A stretch of DNA of 64,000 nucleotides, taken from NCBI RefSeq assembly GCF_027533845.1, contig NZ_JAPZVN010000002.1, positions 310,001-374,000 on the forward strand, written 5' to 3'. The DNA comes from Streptomyces sp. RPT161. Its GTDB lineage: Bacteria > Actinomycetota > Actinomycetes > Streptomycetales > Streptomycetaceae. The number at the start of each line of letters is the position of its first letter. The first letter of the stretch is position 1. The notes below the pieces were generated by a model that worked only from the letters and a program-made list of their open reading frames with translations, had not been told where the DNA came from and ran no database searches. Shown here piece by piece: positions 50,722 through 59,549 of this stretch. The position numbers and the translations under genes were made by a program.

Positions 50722-51477
50722 TCACCCCCGCCCGATGTACGGCATGGTGGTGGCCATCACCGTCGCGAACTGCACGTTCGCCGCCAGGGGCAGGGAGGCC
50801 ATGTGCAGCACGGTGCGCGCGACGTCGGCCGCGTCCATCACCGGCTCGGCCAGCACGCTGCCGTTGGCCTGCTCGATGCCGGTGGCCATCCGGGCGGTCA
50901 TCTCGGTGGCCGCGTTGCCGATGTCGATCTGCCCGCAGGCGATCCGGTAGGGGCGGCCGTCCAGGGACAGCGACCGGGTCAGGCCCGTGATGGCGTGCTT
51001 GGTGGCGGTGTACGCGATGCTCTTGGGGCGGGGTACGTGGGCCGAGATCGAGCCGTTGTTGATGATCCGTCCGCCCTGCGGCCGCTGGTGGCGCATCGTG
51101 CGGAAGGCGGCCTGGGCGCACAGGAACGCGCCGTTGAGGTTGACGTCGACCACCTCGCGCCACCGCTCGTACGGCAGCTCGTCCACCGGGATCGGCGGGG
51201 TGCCGCTCCCGGCGTTGTTGAACAGCAGGCCCAGCGGGCCGAACCGCTCCCGTACGGCCTCGAACAGCGCGTCCACCTGCTCGGGGACCGTCACGTCCGT
51301 CGGGAGCACCGCCAGCGGCGCGCCCTCGTCCGCCAGTCGCGCCGTCTCCCGCAGTGCCTCCTCGCGGCGTCCCGCCAGCGCCACCGACCAGCCCGCCCCG
51401 GCCAGCGCCAGCGCCACCGCACGGCCGATGCCGGACCCGGCGCCGGTCACCACGGCAACCTTCTGGATTTCGCTCAT
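50722..51477 (-). CDS. SDR-family oxidoreductase
   Basis: A 251-residue classical SDR. The cofactor motif is [20 protein letters not shown], the Arg in [10 protein letters not shown] suggests NADP(H), [13 protein letters not shown] is present, and the catalytic set lies in [24 protein letters not shown]. Substrate not evident. ATG 51477. Monocistronic, divergent from the pterin dehydratase gene. Confidence 0.9.
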   Translation of the reverse strand: MSEIQKVAVVTGAGSGIGRAVALALAGAGWSVALAGRREEALRETARLADEGAPLAVLPTDVTVPEQVDALFEAVRERFGPLGLLFNNAGSGTPPIPVDELPYERWREVVDVNLNGAFLCAQAAFRTMRHQRPQGGRIINNGSISAHVPRPKSIAYTATKHAITGLTRSLSLDGRPYRIACGQIDIGNAATEMTARMATGIEQANGSVLAEPVMDAADVARTVLHMASLPLAANVQFATVMATTMPYIGRG

Positions 51478-51556
51478 GCCCCCGCAGGGTAGGGGGTGGG
51501 ACGATCGACCACGCACCCCTGCCCGTCACACATCCCAAACGGAGGGAGCAGGCCGA

Positions 51557-51868
51557 ATGCCGACCGCCGACCCGCTGTCGCACAAGGAGATCGAGGACCA
51601 GCTCGCGGAACTGCCCGGTTGGGAGGCGGCGCCGGACGACTCCCGGATCACGCGGACGTACCATCTCGCGCATCTGCCCGCCGCGATCTTCGCCGTGCAC
51701 ATCGCCCGTATCCAGGAGGAGTTGAACCACCACTCGGATCTGACACTGGGCTACAACACGCTCGCGGTGTCGATCGCCACTCATGAGGCGGGTGGACGGA
51801 TCACCGCAAAGGACTTCGAACTGGCCCGCCGCATCGCCCGGATCGCGCCGGAGCACGGGGCGGAGTGA
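51557..51868 (+). CDS. 4a-hydroxytetrahydrobiopterin dehydratase (PCD/DCoH)
   Basis: A 103-residue protein with the PCD active-site pattern: LPGWEAAPDDSRITRTYHLA, then AVHIARIQEELNHHSDLTLG with the catalytic His-His-x-x-x, and VSIATHEAGGRITAKDFELA. It regenerates quinonoid pterin after aromatic amino acid hydroxylases. Full length and intact. ATG 51557 with GGAGGGAG upstream. Confidence 0.94.
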   Translation: MPTADPLSHKEIEDQLAELPGWEAAPDDSRITRTYHLAHLPAAIFAVHIARIQEELNHHSDLTLGYNTLAVSIATHEAGGRITAKDFELARRIARIAPEHGAE

Positions 51869-51945
51869 CCGGAGTAACCAACGTCACGGGTTGAACCGGA
51901 ATCCCGGGCGGCCGACCGGTGTTGCAACCACCCATGGACCCCAGG

Positions 51946-53316
51946 ATGACGGAGCCCGGCGCGGCCGGGGACATGGAGCGTGACACCCCGCCCGACTCTC
52001 GAATACCGCGAAATGCCGGGCATTTCGCCTCGCCCGGGCGTGCTGAGGTCCTGACCGGCAATGCCGAGGCATCGCCCGGACACTCCGCGTCCCCCCGGGC
52101 CCAGCGCCGCACCGGCCTCCTCGTCACCCTCGTCCTCGGCGGCCTCACCGCGCTGCCCCCGCTGTCGATGGACATGTACCTGCCGTCGCTGCCCGCGGTC
52201 ACCACCGCGTTGCGCAGTCCGGCGGCGACGGTCCAGCTCACGCTCACCGCGTGCCTGCTCGGCATGGCTCTGGGCCAGCTGGCCGTCGGACCGATGAGCG
52301 ACAAGTGGGGGCGGCGGCGCCCGCTGCTCATCGGCATGGTGGTGTACGTGCTCGCCACCGCGGTCTGCGCCTTCGCGCCGAACGTTGAACTCCTCGTGGG
52401 CTTCAGGCTGTTGCAGGGGCTCGCCGGCGCCGCGGGCATCGTCATCGCCCGCGCCGTGGTGCGCGACCTGTACGACGGCGTGGCGATGGCGCGGTTCTTC
52501 TCCACCCTGATGCTGGTCTCCGGCGTCGCCCCGATCATCGCCCCCTTGATCGGCGGCCAGATCCTGCGCTTCACCGACTGGCGCGGGGTCTTCGTCGTGC
52601 TCACCGCCGTCGGCACGCTGCTCACCGTGCTGGTGCTGCGCCAGCTTCCCGAGACGCTGCCCGCCGAGCGGCGGCACGACGGCGGGCTGGGGCAGGCGCT
52701 GCGCACCATGCGCGGGCTGCTCGGTGACCGGGTGTTCACCGGCTACCTGCTGGCGGGCAGCTTCGCCTTCGCCGCGCTGTTCGCGTACATCTCCGCTTCG
52801 TCGTTCGTCATCCAGGACATCTACGGCGCCTCGCCGCAGACGTTCAGCCTGCTGTTCGGGCTGAACTCCGTCGGCCTGGTGGGGGTCGGCCAGTTCAACG
52901 GCAAGGTACTGGTCGGCCGGGTGCCGCTGGACCGGGCGCTGGGCGTGGGGCTCGCGGTGATCGTCGTGGCGGCGGTGGGGCTGCTGCTGATGACCTGCGG
53001 GGTCTTCGGCCCGGTGGGGCTGGTGCCGGTGGCGGTCGCGCTGTTCGTGCTGATGTCCGCGATGGGGCTGGCGATGCCGAACACCAACGCCCAGGCACTG
53101 ATGCGCACCCCGAACGCCGCGGGCTCGGCGTCCGCGCTGCTGGGTACCGGCCAGTTCCTCATCGGCGCGGTCGCCTCGCCGCTGGTCGGGATCGCGGGCG
53201 GGCACACGGCGGTGCCCATGGCGCTGGTCCAGGTGAGTTGCGCGGTGCTGGCGATCGGCTGCTTCCTGGCGCTGTGCCGCCCCTGGCGCGGGGCCGCGGC
53301 TACTGTCGCGGAGTGA
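51946..53316 (+). CDS. Bcr/CflA-family MFS drug exporter
   Basis: A ~456-residue, 12-helix drug:H+ antiporter. Signatures are LSMDMYLPSLPAVTTALRSP after the first helix, GQLAVGPMSDKWGRRRPLLI (motif A), and LQGLAGAAGIVIARAVVRDL (motif B). The start is uncertain: GTG 51919, ATG 51934, 51946 and 51973 are all in frame. All leave a 50-70 residue hydrophilic N-terminus that contains a 21-base perfect DNA palindrome (52008-52028). Such pumps export bicyclomycin, chloramphenicol or similar compounds. The stop overlaps the next gene by four bases. Confidence 0.88.
   Translation: MTEPGAAGDMERDTPPDSRIPRNAGHFASPGRAEVLTGNAEASPGHSASPRAQRRTGLLVTLVLGGLTALPPLSMDMYLPSLPAVTTALRSPAATVQLTLTACLLGMALGQLAVGPMSDKWGRRRPLLIGMVVYVLATAVCAFAPNVELLVGFRLLQGLAGAAGIVIARAVVRDLYDGVAMARFFSTLMLVSGVAPIIAPLIGGQILRFTDWRGVFVVLTAVGTLLTVLVLRQLPETLPAERRHDGGLGQALRTMRGLLGDRVFTGYLLAGSFAFAALFAYISASSFVIQDIYGASPQTFSLLFGLNSVGLVGVGQFNGKVLVGRVPLDRALGVGLAVIVVAAVGLLLMTCGVFGPVGLVPVAVALFVLMSAMGLAMPNTNAQALMRTPNAAGSASALLGTGQFLIGAVASPLVGIAGGHTAVPMALVQVSCAVLAIGCFLALCRPWRGAAATVAE
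52008..52028. promoter_or_regulatory. perfect 21-bp palindrome in the 5' end of the Bcr/CflA gene
   Basis: Arms GCGAAATGCC and GGCATTTCGC around one base. A shorter relative, ATGCCGAGGCAT, follows at 52061-52072. They look like regulator sites or an mRNA hairpin controlling the pump gene. Confidence 0.45.
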
Positions 53317-54503
53317 CCGAAGACGACGCGTCCGCCGGGCTGCTACGACAGCTGCGGGCGGCCACCGAGCCGGCGCCGGTGCACCCCTGGTGCGCGGGCG
53401 CCGTGGTGCTCGCGGGGTGCGGCCGGGACGTCGTGCTCCACGAGGCGGTCGGCTGGGCGCTGCGCTACTCCGGGTACGACGCACAGGCCGACCGGGGCGT
53501 GGAACTGCCGCGCGAGCGGTGGATCCCGATGCGCCGGGACACCGTCTTCGATCTGGCGTCGCTCACCAAGCCGTTCACCGCGATCGCGGCGCTCCAGGCG
53601 ATCGAGCGCGGCACCATCGCGCTGGACGGGCAACTGGGCGCCTACGTGCCGCGGTTGACCGCCGCCGCGGACCACCGGATCACCGTACGGCAGCTGCTCA
53701 CCCACACCTCGGGACTCCGTGCCGAACTGCCGCTGTACGAGTACCGCGGCCCCGAGCGGCGGTTGGCGCGGCTGGCCGAGGAGGAGCCGCTCACCGAGCC
53801 GGGCAGCACGTACCGCTACTCCGACCTCAACCCGCTGCTGCTGCAACACGTGCTGGAGCGCACCACCGGCCGCTCGCTGGCGCGGCTGGTACGGGACGGG
53901 ATCACCCGGCCGCTGGGCATGACCTCGACCCGCTACTGCCCGCCGCCGTCCTGGCGGCCACGGATCGCCGCCACCGAGGACCAGCGCCGCCCGTGGGGGA
54001 GGCTGGATCGCGGGCTGGTGCACGGTGTGGTGCACGACGAGAACGCGTACGCGATGGGCGGGGTCGCCGGTCACGCCGGACTGTTCTCCACCGCCGCCGA
54101 CCTCGGCGCGCTGTGCCGTGCGCTGCTGGACGGCGGCGCGGGCGTCCTCGCCCCGGCGTCGGTGCGGCTGATGCTGACGGACGCGGGGATCCCAGGGCGA
54201 TCGCAGGGGCTGGGGTTCGAGCTGGGACAGCCGTGGTTCATGGGGGAGTTGGCCGGGCCGCGTACCGCGGGGCACACCGGGTTCACCGGTACCAGCCTGG
54301 TGGTCGACTTCGACTCGGGCCGCTATGTGGTGCTGCTCGCCAACGCCGTCCACCCGGTCAGGACCTGGCGCCAGGGCAACGCGCCACGGGCTGATGCCGC
54401 GACGTGGCTGGCCCGATATGGACACGGCTCACCCCGGTCAAGAGTTGGCAACGATTGTCATAATGTCACTCAAGGGCTTGGTGGTGAAAATCGTTTCCAG
54501 TAA
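53313..54503 (+). CDS. serine hydrolase of the beta-lactamase (class C) family
   Basis: A 396-residue protein without a clear signal peptide. The SxxK motif is SLTK (FDLASLTKPFTAIAAL near residue 84), the YxN motif is YSDLN (near 170), and the third box is HTG in TAGHTGFTGTSLVVDF (near 322). So it has all the catalytic features of penicillin-binding-protein/esterase-type hydrolases. The GTG at 53313 overlaps the MFS stop. The last ~20 residues run over two Zur-type boxes of the following zinc operon. Likely a cytosolic peptidase or esterase of unknown substrate. Confidence 0.88.
   Translation: MTEDDASAGLLRQLRAATEPAPVHPWCAGAVVLAGCGRDVVLHEAVGWALRYSGYDAQADRGVELPRERWIPMRRDTVFDLASLTKPFTAIAALQAIERGTIALDGQLGAYVPRLTAAADHRITVRQLLTHTSGLRAELPLYEYRGPERRLARLAEEEPLTEPGSTYRYSDLNPLLLQHVLERTTGRSLARLVRDGITRPLGMTSTRYCPPPSWRPRIAATEDQRRPWGRLDRGLVHGVVHDENAYAMGGVAGHAGLFSTAADLGALCRALLDGGAGVLAPASVRLMLTDAGIPGRSQGLGFELGQPWFMGELAGPRTAGHTGFTGTSLVVDFDSGRYVVLLANAVHPVRTWRQGNAPRADAATWLARYGHGSPRSRVGNDCHNVTQGLGGENRFQ
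54446..54460. promoter_or_regulatory. Zur-type box 1
   Basis: TGGCAACGATTGTCA matches 11 of 15 positions of the Streptomyces Zur core TGAAAATGATTTTCA. It lies 25 bases from a better box and 82 bases before znuA. Confidence 0.6.
54485..54499. promoter_or_regulatory. Zur-type box 2
   Basis: TGAAAATCGTTTCCA matches 12 of 15 positions of TGAAAATGATTTTCA, 43 bases before the znuA ATG. Both boxes are inside the 3' end of the preceding hydrolase gene. Confidence 0.75.
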
Positions 54504-54541
54504 TCTGGGGGCCAGCCCAGTGTTGAGGAGCGTTCCGCGTC

Positions 54542-55507
54542 ATGACCCCTGCGATATCCCGTCCCGCCCGACTCGCCCGTATCGCCGCCGGCGGTCTAGT
54601 GGTCGCGGCCCTCGCCGCGACCAGTGCCTGCGCCACTTCCTCACCGAAGTCCAGCGGCGGCGGCGCCAGCGGCAACGCGTCGGGCGGCAAGGTGATCAAC
54701 GTCGTGGCGGCGGAGAACTTCTGGGGCAGCATCGCCACCCAGCTCGGCGGCAGCCACGTCAAGGTGACCAGCATCATCACCAACCCGGCCACCGACCCGC
54801 ACGACTACGAGCCGACCGCCGCCGACGCCCGTACCGTCAGCGGCGCCCAGTACGCGATCGTCAACGGCATCGGCTACGACTCCTGGGCCGACAAGCTGCT
54901 CGCCTCCAACCCCGGCACCGGCCGCACCGAACTCAAGGTCGGCGACCTGGTCGGCATCAAGCCCGGCGGCAACCCGCACCGCTGGTACTCGCCGGACAAC
55001 GTCCACCAGGTCATCGAGAAGATCACCGCCGACTACAAGAAGATCGACCCGGCCAACGCCGCCTACTTCGACCAGCAGAAGAACGACTTCGAGAACAAGT
55101 CCCTGGGCGAGTACAGCCAGTTGATCTCGCAGATCAAGTCCAAGTACGCGGGCACCCCGATCGGCGCCTCCGAGTCCATCGTCACCCCGCTCGCCGAGGG
55201 CCTCGGGCTGAAGATGCTCACCCCCGAGTCCTTCCTCGACGCGATCAGCGAGGGCACCGACCCCACCGCGCAGGACAAGGCCACCATCGACCAGCAGATC
55301 AAGAACAAGCAGATCAAGGTCTACGTCTACAACAGCCAGAACTCCACGCCTGACATCCAGGCCCAGGTCAACGCGGCCAAGGCGGCCGGGATACCGGTCA
55401 CCACCGTCACAGAGACGCTCGACCCCGCGGGTGACACCTTCCAGCAGTGGCAGGTCGGGGAGTTGAAGGGCATCGAGCAGGCGCTGGCCAAGGCAACCGG
55501 TAAGTGA
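54542..55507 (+). CDS. znuA: zinc ABC transporter substrate-binding lipoprotein
   Basis: A 321-residue cluster A-I binding protein. The lipobox ends ATSAC with Cys30 lipidated, followed by a Ser/Gly linker. Metal ligands are expected in NPATDPHDYEPTAAD near residue 82 and GGNPHRWYSPDNVHQVIEKI near residue 142, with Glu/Asp in the second lobe. It catches extracellular Zn2+ (or Mn2+) for the downstream permeases. Tandem Zur-type boxes upstream indicate zinc repression. Its stop overlaps the ATPase reading frame. Confidence 0.92.
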   Translation: MTPAISRPARLARIAAGGLVVAALAATSACATSSPKSSGGGASGNASGGKVINVVAAENFWGSIATQLGGSHVKVTSIITNPATDPHDYEPTAADARTVSGAQYAIVNGIGYDSWADKLLASNPGTGRTELKVGDLVGIKPGGNPHRWYSPDNVHQVIEKITADYKKIDPANAAYFDQQKNDFENKSLGEYSQLISQIKSKYAGTPIGASESIVTPLAEGLGLKMLTPESFLDAISEGTDPTAQDKATIDQQIKNKQIKVYVYNSQNSTPDIQAQVNAAKAAGIPVTTVTETLDPAGDTFQQWQVGELKGIEQALAKATGK

Positions 55508-55518
55508 GGGTGAGTGAG

Positions 55519-56442
55519 ATGACGGCGGTGACCTCCGGCATACCCGCGCAGACCCGTGCCGAGCCCACCACGGGGCCCGTGCTGCAGTTGCGTGACGCGG
55601 GCGTGCGGGTCGGCGGACGGACCCTGTGGTCAGGTGTCCAACTGTCCATCGGAGCAGGTGAGTTCACCGCCGTCCTCGGCCCCAACGGGGTCGGCAAGTC
55701 CACCCTGATCAAGGCCGTGCTCGGCCTGCAGCCGCTCGCCGAGGGCGAGATACGGGTGCTCGGCCAGGCGCCCGGCCAGGCCGGACGCCGGGTCGGCTAC
55801 CTGCCGCAGCGTCGCAACTTCGACGCCTCACTGCGCATCCGGGGCACCGACATCGTGGGCCTGGGACTGGACGGCGACCGCTGGGGCGTGCCGCTGCCGG
55901 TGCCGGAACGATTCAGCCCGCGGCGGCGCGCTGCCCGCGCCCGGATCGAAGAGGTCATCGAGCTCGTCGGAGCCACGAAGTACGCGCACCGGCCCATCGG
56001 CCAGTGCTCCGGTGGTGAACAGCAGCGGCTGCTGATCGCCCAGGCGCTGTGCCGCAGGCCGGAGATCCTGCTGCTGGACGAGCCGCTGGACAGTCTCGAC
56101 CTGCCCAACCAGGCGGCCGTGGCGGCCCTGATCGGCCGGATCTGCAGCGTGGAGGGCGTCTCGGTGATCATGGTGGCGCATGACGTCAACCCGATCCTGA
56201 GCTACCTCGACCGGGTCGTCTACCTCGCCGAGGGCGGCGCTGCCACCGGCACCCCGCAGGAGGTCATCACCTCCGAGACGCTGACCCGGCTGTACGGCAC
56301 GCCGGTCGAGGTGCTGCGCACCTCCGACGGACGGCTGGTGGTGGTCGGCCAGCCCGAGGCACCCGCGCGCCACAGCGACCGGCATGAGCCGACGGCCCCT
56401 GCGGAGTCGACGGGGGAGGGGTCGGGCCGTGCCGCTGGCTGA
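55519..56442 (+). CDS. znuC: zinc ABC transporter ATPase
   Basis: A 307-residue ATPase with Walker A GPNGVGKST near residue 56, Q-loop YLPQRRNFDASLRIRG, signature CSGGEQQRLLIAQAL, Walker B ILLLDEPLDSLDL and H-loop MVAHDVNPIL. A ~45-residue polar tail follows the domain. The ATG at 55519 with GAGGG eight bases upstream is preferred over the overlapping GTG 55504. Second gene of the zinc operon. Confidence 0.92.
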   Translation: MTAVTSGIPAQTRAEPTTGPVLQLRDAGVRVGGRTLWSGVQLSIGAGEFTAVLGPNGVGKSTLIKAVLGLQPLAEGEIRVLGQAPGQAGRRVGYLPQRRNFDASLRIRGTDIVGLGLDGDRWGVPLPVPERFSPRRRAARARIEEVIELVGATKYAHRPIGQCSGGEQQRLLIAQALCRRPEILLLDEPLDSLDLPNQAAVAALIGRICSVEGVSVIMVAHDVNPILSYLDRVVYLAEGGAATGTPQEVITSETLTRLYGTPVEVLRTSDGRLVVVGQPEAPARHSDRHEPTAPAESTGEGSGRAAG

Positions 56443-57334
56443 CGCGGTGACCACTTCCTGGTCATGGAACCTGCTCACCGACTTCCAGGTGATGTGGTCC
56501 TACCCGTTCATGGTCAACGCCTTCCGGGCCGGGGCCGTCATCGCCGTGCTCGCCGCCGCCGTCGGCTGGTTCGTGGTGCTGCGCAGGCAGACCTTCGCCG
56601 CGCACACCCTCTCGGTGGTCGGCTTCCCGGGTGCGTCCGGGGCGGTACTGGTCGGAGTCGCCGCCGGATACGGCTACTTCGCGTTCTGCGTGGGCGCCGC
56701 CGTCCTCATCGCGATGCTGCCCGGCTCGGGGAAGGGCCGGGGCGAGGAGTCGGCGCTCACCGGGACCATCCAGGCGTTCCTTCTCGCCTGCGGATTCCTC
56801 TTCGTCGCCCTGTACAAGGGATTCCTCAACGGGGTGAACTCGCTGCTGTTCGGCAGCTTCCTGGGCATCACCAGCAGCCAGGTGCTGCTGCTCACCGCGG
56901 TCGCGGCGGTCGTGCTGTGCGTACTGGCCGTCATCGGGCGGCCGTTGCTGTTCGCCTCCGTGGACGAGTCGGTGGCCGCGGCGCGCGGACTGCCGGTACG
57001 TGCGCTGTCCACCGTCTTCCTGGTGCTGCTCGGCGCGGCCACCGCCGAGGCCAGCCAGATCACCGGCTCGCTGCTGGTCTTCGCGCTGCTGGTGCTGCCC
57101 GCCGCGACCGCCCAGGTGCTCACGCCCCGCCCCGGGTTGAGCCTGGTGCTGGCCATGTTCATCGGTCTGGCGGTGACCTGGCTCGGGCTGGCCGTGGCGT
57201 ACTTCTCGCCGTACCCGGTCGGCTTCTACGTCACGACCTTCGCCTTCGGCGGTTACGTACTGGCCCGGCTGGTGGCCGTCGCCCGGCAGGCGTCGCTGGT
57301 GCGGCGCGGCCCGCTGTTGAGGAGTGCCGCATGA
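56429..57334 (+). CDS. znuB: zinc ABC transporter permease 1
   Basis: A 301-residue ABC-3 family permease with about eight helices: MVNAFRAGAVIAVLAAAVGW near the start, FAAHTLSVVGFPGASGAVLV, then the conserved RPLLFASVDESVAAARGLPV and ASQITGSLLVFALLVLPAAT. The GTG at 56429 follows GGGGGAGGG and overlaps the ATPase end. It forms the channel, with a second permease encoded just after it. Confidence 0.92.
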   Translation: MPLADAVTTSWSWNLLTDFQVMWSYPFMVNAFRAGAVIAVLAAAVGWFVVLRRQTFAAHTLSVVGFPGASGAVLVGVAAGYGYFAFCVGAAVLIAMLPGSGKGRGEESALTGTIQAFLLACGFLFVALYKGFLNGVNSLLFGSFLGITSSQVLLLTAVAAVVLCVLAVIGRPLLFASVDESVAAARGLPVRALSTVFLVLLGAATAEASQITGSLLVFALLVLPAATAQVLTPRPGLSLVLAMFIGLAVTWLGLAVAYFSPYPVGFYVTTFAFGGYVLARLVAVARQASLVRRGPLLRSAA

Positions 57335-58164
57335 GCGCCTTCGCGCACCCCTTCTTCCTGCACGCCCTGCTGGCCGGTACGGCGATCGCCGCCGCGGCCG
57401 GTCTCGCCGGGTACTTCCTGGTACTGCGGGCCCAGGTGTTCACCGGGGACGCGCTCAGCCACACGGCGTTCACCGGTGCGCTGGCGGCACTGGCGATCGG
57501 CTGGGACCTGCGGATCGGACTGTTCGCCACCACCATCGGGGTGGCGGTGCTGCTTGGGTTCCTCGGGCGCCGGGGACGGTCGGACGACGTGGCCATCGGC
57601 GGTGTCTTCTCGTGGATCCTCGGGCTCGGGGTCTTCTTCCTGACGCTCTACACCACGACCCGGTCGACGGCCAACGGCGGGGCCGGGGTGAGCGTGCTGT
57701 TCGGGTCGATCTTCGGGTTGTCCGCGTCGTCCGCGTGGACGGCGGTGGGGGTGGCCGCGGTGCTGTGCGTGGCGTTGCTGGCCGTCGCACGGCCGTTGCT
57801 GTTCGCCTCGGTCGACGAGTCGGTGGCCGCCGCGCGCGGGGTGCCGGTGCGGGCGCTTTCGCTGGTCTTCCTCGCCCTTGTCGGGGCGTGTGCGGCGGAG
57901 GCCACGCAGGCGGTGGGCTCGCTGCTGCTGCTCGGGCTGCTGGCGGCTCCGGCGGGGGCCGCGCAGCGGCTCACGGACTCGCCGTACCGGGCGCTGGGAC
58001 TTTCCGCCGCGCTGGCGGTGGCGGAGATGTGGGCGGGGCTCGCGGTCGGGTACGCGGTACCCAACGTCCCGCCCAGCTTCGGCGTCATCGCCGCCGGGGC
58101 GCTGGTCTACGGGCTGACGTTCGTACGGCTGCCCCGACCGACCCGCGCGCTGCCGGTGGGCTGA
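57331..58164 (+). CDS. zinc ABC transporter permease 2
   Basis: A 277-residue paralogue of the preceding permease, with the same ABC-3 blocks: GYFLVLRAQVFTGDALSHTA, RPLLFASVDESVAAARGVPV and ATQAVGSLLLLGLLAAPAGA. The start ATG forms an ATGA overlap with the upstream stop. Two tandem permeases suggest a heterodimeric channel or two alternative homodimers for different metals. Confidence 0.9.
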   Translation: MSAFAHPFFLHALLAGTAIAAAAGLAGYFLVLRAQVFTGDALSHTAFTGALAALAIGWDLRIGLFATTIGVAVLLGFLGRRGRSDDVAIGGVFSWILGLGVFFLTLYTTTRSTANGGAGVSVLFGSIFGLSASSAWTAVGVAAVLCVALLAVARPLLFASVDESVAAARGVPVRALSLVFLALVGACAAEATQAVGSLLLLGLLAAPAGAAQRLTDSPYRALGLSAALAVAEMWAGLAVGYAVPNVPPSFGVIAAGALVYGLTFVRLPRPTRALPVG

Positions 58165-58188
58165 GACGGCGCTGCTGTTTGGGGTTCG

Positions 58189-58238
58189 CCCGCCCGCCCA
58201 CCCGTTTGCCGTCGGCCTTCGCTTGCCGTTGCGCACGG
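58189..58238 (-). repeat. 50-bp intergenic repeat, copy B
   Basis: Minus-strand copy: read in reverse complement it starts CCGTGCGCAACGGCAAGCGA and ends in the GGGTGGGCGGG run. Differs from copy A at a few positions. Confidence 0.8.
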
Positions 58239-58337
58239 GCGGTGCGCGGTGCGCTCTCCGCTGCGCTGCGGGTGTTTTTGTACCCACCCCACCCGCCCTT
58301 CTCGCAGCTACCGGCGCGCCCCCGACCCACGACCAAC

Positions 58338-58388
58338 CGTGCGCAACGGCAGTCAAAGGCCGAGGGCAATCGGGTGGGCGGGTGGGTA
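58338..58388 (+). repeat. 50-bp intergenic repeat, copy C
   Basis: Begins CGTGCGCAACGGCAGTCAAA and ends in GGGTGGGCGGGTGGG. Upstream homology with copy A extends further (GGCGCGCCCCCGACCC precedes both). Confidence 0.85.
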
Positions 58389-58431
58389 GAAAAGACCCGC
58401 AGCGCAGCCACGCACCGCACCCCAAGCCCGC

Positions 58432-58481
58432 CGTGCGCAACGGCACGCAAAGGCCGACGGCGATCGGGCGGGTGGGCGGGG
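58432..58481 (+). repeat. 50-bp intergenic repeat, copy D
   Basis: Begins CGTGCGCAACGGCACGCAAA and ends in a GGGCGGGTGGGCGGGG run, 43 bases after copy C in the same orientation. Confidence 0.85.
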
Positions 58482-58526
58482 CACCGCCCGTGCCCGACCG
58501 GGCCAACCGGAACATAGGGTGGGGGC

Positions 58527-59549
58527 GTGAACGCCCCCGTCCCCGTACCCGCTGCGACCGAGAACGACCTGCGCGCCGCCCTGCGTGACCGCCTGCACGC
58601 GGTGCCCAGCGACGCCCCGCGCCAGACCGCCGCGGCCGTCGAGCGGCTGATCGCCCACTACCGTGGCCGTACGCCCACCGACAGCCCGGTACTGCGGGAC
58701 CGGGCCGACGTCGCCGCGTACGCCGCGTACCGGATGCCCGCCACGTTCGAGGCGGTGCGGTCGGCGCTCGCCGCCTTCCGCGCACGGGCGGGCGAGTGGT
58801 CGCCGAAGACCCATGTCGACATCGGCGGCGGCACCGGCGCCGCCACCTGGGCCGTGGCCGACGCCTGGCCGGCGGCCGGGCACTCCACGACCGTCCTGGA
58901 CTGGGCCCAGCCAGCCCTGGACCTCGGGCGCGCCCTGGCCGCCGAGGCCCCGCACCCGTCCCTGTGCCAGGCGCAGTGGCACCGCCAGCCGATCGGCGGC
59001 GCCCTCACGCTCCCGCCCAGCGACCTGGTCACCATCAGCTACGTGCTCGGCGAACTCACCGAGTCCGACCGGGAGTCGGTGGTCGCCACGGCCGCCCGCG
59101 CCGCCCGCGCCGTGCTCGTGGTGGAACCCGGCACCCCCGACGGCTACCGCCGGATCCTCCGCGCCCGCCAGCAACTCGTCGACGAGGGGCTGGGCGTCGT
59201 CGCACCCTGCCCGCACAACGGAGAGTGCCCGGTGCAGGACCCCGACTGGTGCCACTTCGCCGCCCGGGTCAACCGCTCCTCGCTGCACCGCCAGGTCAAG
59301 GGCGGCTCCCTGCCGTACGAGGACGAGAAGTTCAGCTACGTCGCCGCGATGCGCGACCCCGTGCTCCCGGCGGCCAGCCGGGTGGTGCGCCATCCGCAGA
59401 TCCGCAAGGGCCAGGTCCTGCTGGACCTGTGCACCCGCGACGAGGGGCTGCGCCGTACCACGGTCTCCAAGCGGCACGGCGACCTCTACCGCGCCGCCCG
59501 GGACGCGGAGTGGGGCGACGCCTGGCCGCCGCTAGCGGCCGAGGACTGA
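58527..59549 (+). CDS. Rsm22-family rRNA methyltransferase-like protein
   Basis: A 340-residue protein. The SAM fold is HVDIGGGTGAATWAVADAWP near residue 97, then VTISYVLGELTESDRESVVA. A Cys-rich motif, CPHNGECPVQDPDWCHFAAR near residue 230, gives four Cys that bind a metal or Fe-S cluster in this family, and KFSYVAAMRDP follows. Rsm22 proteins act in small-subunit ribosome assembly. Start GTG 58527 after GGTGGGGG. Directly follows the repeat cluster. Confidence 0.9.
   Translation: MNAPVPVPAATENDLRAALRDRLHAVPSDAPRQTAAAVERLIAHYRGRTPTDSPVLRDRADVAAYAAYRMPATFEAVRSALAAFRARAGEWSPKTHVDIGGGTGAATWAVADAWPAAGHSTTVLDWAQPALDLGRALAAEAPHPSLCQAQWHRQPIGGALTLPPSDLVTISYVLGELTESDRESVVATAARAARAVLVVEPGTPDGYRRILRARQQLVDEGLGVVAPCPHNGECPVQDPDWCHFAARVNRSSLHRQVKGGSLPYEDEKFSYVAAMRDPVLPAASRVVRHPQIRKGQVLLDLCTRDEGLRRTTVSKRHGDLYRAARDAEWGDAWPPLAAED

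Larger units (their letters stand above)
58165..58526. repeat. 362-base intergenic cluster of REP-like repeats
   Basis: This gap holds no credible gene. It is packed with copies of a GC-rich 50-bp repeat: one inverted (58189-58238) and two direct (58338-58388, 58432-58481). Linkers contain further runs such as CCCACCCCACCCGCCC. The inverted and first direct copies could fold into a long hairpin with a ~100-base loop. Confidence 0.8.
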
